From Ktedonospora formicarum (GTDB lineage: Bacteria; Chloroflexota; Ktedonobacteria; Ktedonobacterales; Ktedonobacteraceae), in the NCBI RefSeq assembly GCF_016587355.1, contig NZ_BNJF01000010.1, positions 186,001 to 250,000 of the forward strand: a stretch of 64,000 bases of DNA, given 5' to 3'. A model generated the notes under the pieces. It was not told the DNA's origin, made no database searches, and saw nothing but the letters and a program-made list of their open reading frames with translations. The position numbers and the translations under genes were made by a program. Below are positions 63,305 to 64,000 of this stretch, piece after piece; position 1 is the stretch's first letter, and every line of letters starts with the position of its first letter.

Positions 63305-64000
63305 CTATGCCAGGATCTGTAGCCAAGTCGCAATCGCAGTCCCAATTTCATTGGGCGAATCCTCTTGTGGGTAGTGGCTGCCTTTGACGGTCACTTCTGC
63401 CTGTGCCCGAAACGACTGGCAGAGCTCCCGTGCTGCCTGCGTCGCCGTTCCCGGTTTATTGTTGATGTATAACTTTGGAACATCACTTTGGGTCAGCCAC
63501 CTTCCATATGCCGTAACCAGTTCGATCATATCCGCGCGCTCATCATCAATGGGTGCCTGACGGGGCCAACTTAGCATAGGACGACGCCCCTCGCCTACTT
63601 CGGCAAAAGGGCGACGATATTCTGCCAGTTCTTCCTTACTGAGCTCACGTAATACAGTGTGTGGGAGCAGGCGCTCAATAAACACATTGTCTTCGAGCAC
63701 CAGGCGTTCGCCCGTGTTGGAACGTAAGGCTTTCCAGAGATCACGGGTGAATTCCGGCCAGGTCGCCCAACTATACGGCCTGACAACCGGTTCCATATAT
63801 ACCAGACCCTTGACTGCCTGGCGATGGCGATTTGCCCAATCAAAGCCGAGGGCCGCACCCCAATCATGGAGGACAAATGTAATGCGCTCACGCACCCCCA
63901 GTGCCTCAAGTAACCTATCCAGGTAACTGCGATGCTCGAAGAATCCATAGGAACCCGGACCACTGTTGTGCAGCTTGTCCGAATCGCCCATCCCGATGAG
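63305..64000 (-). CDS. Haloalkane dehalogenase-like hydrolase, 5' end beyond window
   Basis: The frame is open to the window end (LIGMGDSDKL), so the N-terminus is missing. The remaining 232 codons match DhaA/LinB-type haloalkane dehalogenases: nucleophile Asp in LHDWGAALGF, the W of HDW as halide ligand, an acid Glu in YMEPVVRP, and His in GSHYPQEDSP. It would hydrolyse carbon-halogen bonds, but an epoxide hydrolase with the same motifs is possible. It is followed by the PPOX-type gene. Confidence 0.88.
   Translation of the reverse strand, partial: LIGMGDSDKLHNSGPGSYGFFEHRSYLDRLLEALGVRERITFVLHDWGAALGFDWANRHRQAVKGLVYMEPVVRPYSWATWPEFTRDLWKALRSNTGERLVLEDNVFIERLLPHTVLRELSKEELAEYRRPFAEVGEGRRPMLSWPRQAPIDDERADMIELVTAYGRWLTQSDVPKLYINNKPGTATQAARELCQSFRAQAEVTVKGSHYPQEDSPNEIGTAIATWLQILA

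Noticed and set aside
1..64000. CRISPR arrays, tRNA and rRNA genes
   Set aside because: No regularly spaced direct repeats, no cloverleaf and no conserved rRNA segment were seen on either strand.

Overview
This 64 kb window looks like chromosomal DNA of a large-genome, soil-type Ktedonobacteria (Chloroflexota). This is inference from content, since no rRNA, tRNA or universal marker gene is present. Supporting signs are: several STAND/NB-ARC and MalT-type giant regulators; many F420-linked oxidoreductases; Ser/Thr-kinase-like proteins with Thr/Pro stalks; two-component systems with extra membrane segments; a rhamnose-type ABC importer; DUF4386 proteins; and near-balanced base composition with good Shine-Dalgarno sites. 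No CRISPR array, prophage or intact insertion sequence is visible.

Layout. 1-9 kb: a truncated edge ORF, two paralogous membrane pseudokinases (the second broken by a 1-base shift), an NmrA-like reductase, a receiver-only regulator, decayed pieces of a histidine kinase and an SDR, and a membrane-anchored pentapeptide-repeat protein. 8.7-14.8 kb: an importer fragment, a divergent LysR/EamA pair, an SDR, a broken MFS exporter, a small membrane protein and a TIGR00027-type methyltransferase behind a large TetR-like palindrome. 15-19.7 kb: a four-gene sugar ABC operon on the minus strand. 20-28 kb: a ribbon-helix-helix/SRPBCC pair, HxlR, aldo/keto reductase, F420-type LLM enzyme, beta-hydroxyacid dehydrogenase, cupin and alpha/beta hydrolase. 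28-32 kb: an XRE-STAND-TPR protein closely followed by a calcineurin-like phosphoesterase, the most system-like unit of the window. 31.8-35 kb: a histidine kinase, OmpR regulator and DUF5666 secreted protein. 35-40 kb: a GH30 glucanase with fascin-like repeats, HxlR, deazaflavin-type enzyme and DUF4386 protein. 40-48 kb: a MalT-like regulator, a D,D-carboxypeptidase, a deleted phosphoesterase, and a NarL/NarX-like pair whose kinase has an unusual C-terminal membrane domain. 48-64 kb: nitronate monooxygenase with an internal stop, fragments, rhodanese, LuxR-STAND regulator, aldehyde dehydrogenase, LLM enzyme, E1/TOMM remnant, a third two-component system, acyltransferase, two small F420-type enzymes and a haloalkane dehalogenase cut by the window edge.

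Two themes run through the window. First, it is accessory territory under decay: at least ten loci are frameshifted, nonsense-mutated or internally deleted, and several are shortened copies of families that have an intact member nearby. Second, regulation dominates (three STAND/MalT regulators, three two-component pairs, LysR, two HxlR, RHH), placed beside small redox enzymes. The pairing of each HxlR or LysR gene with an adjacent enzyme or transporter suggests many small inducible stress or detoxification units rather than one long pathway. Starts were chosen by ribosome-binding sites and often lie downstream of the longest possible start.
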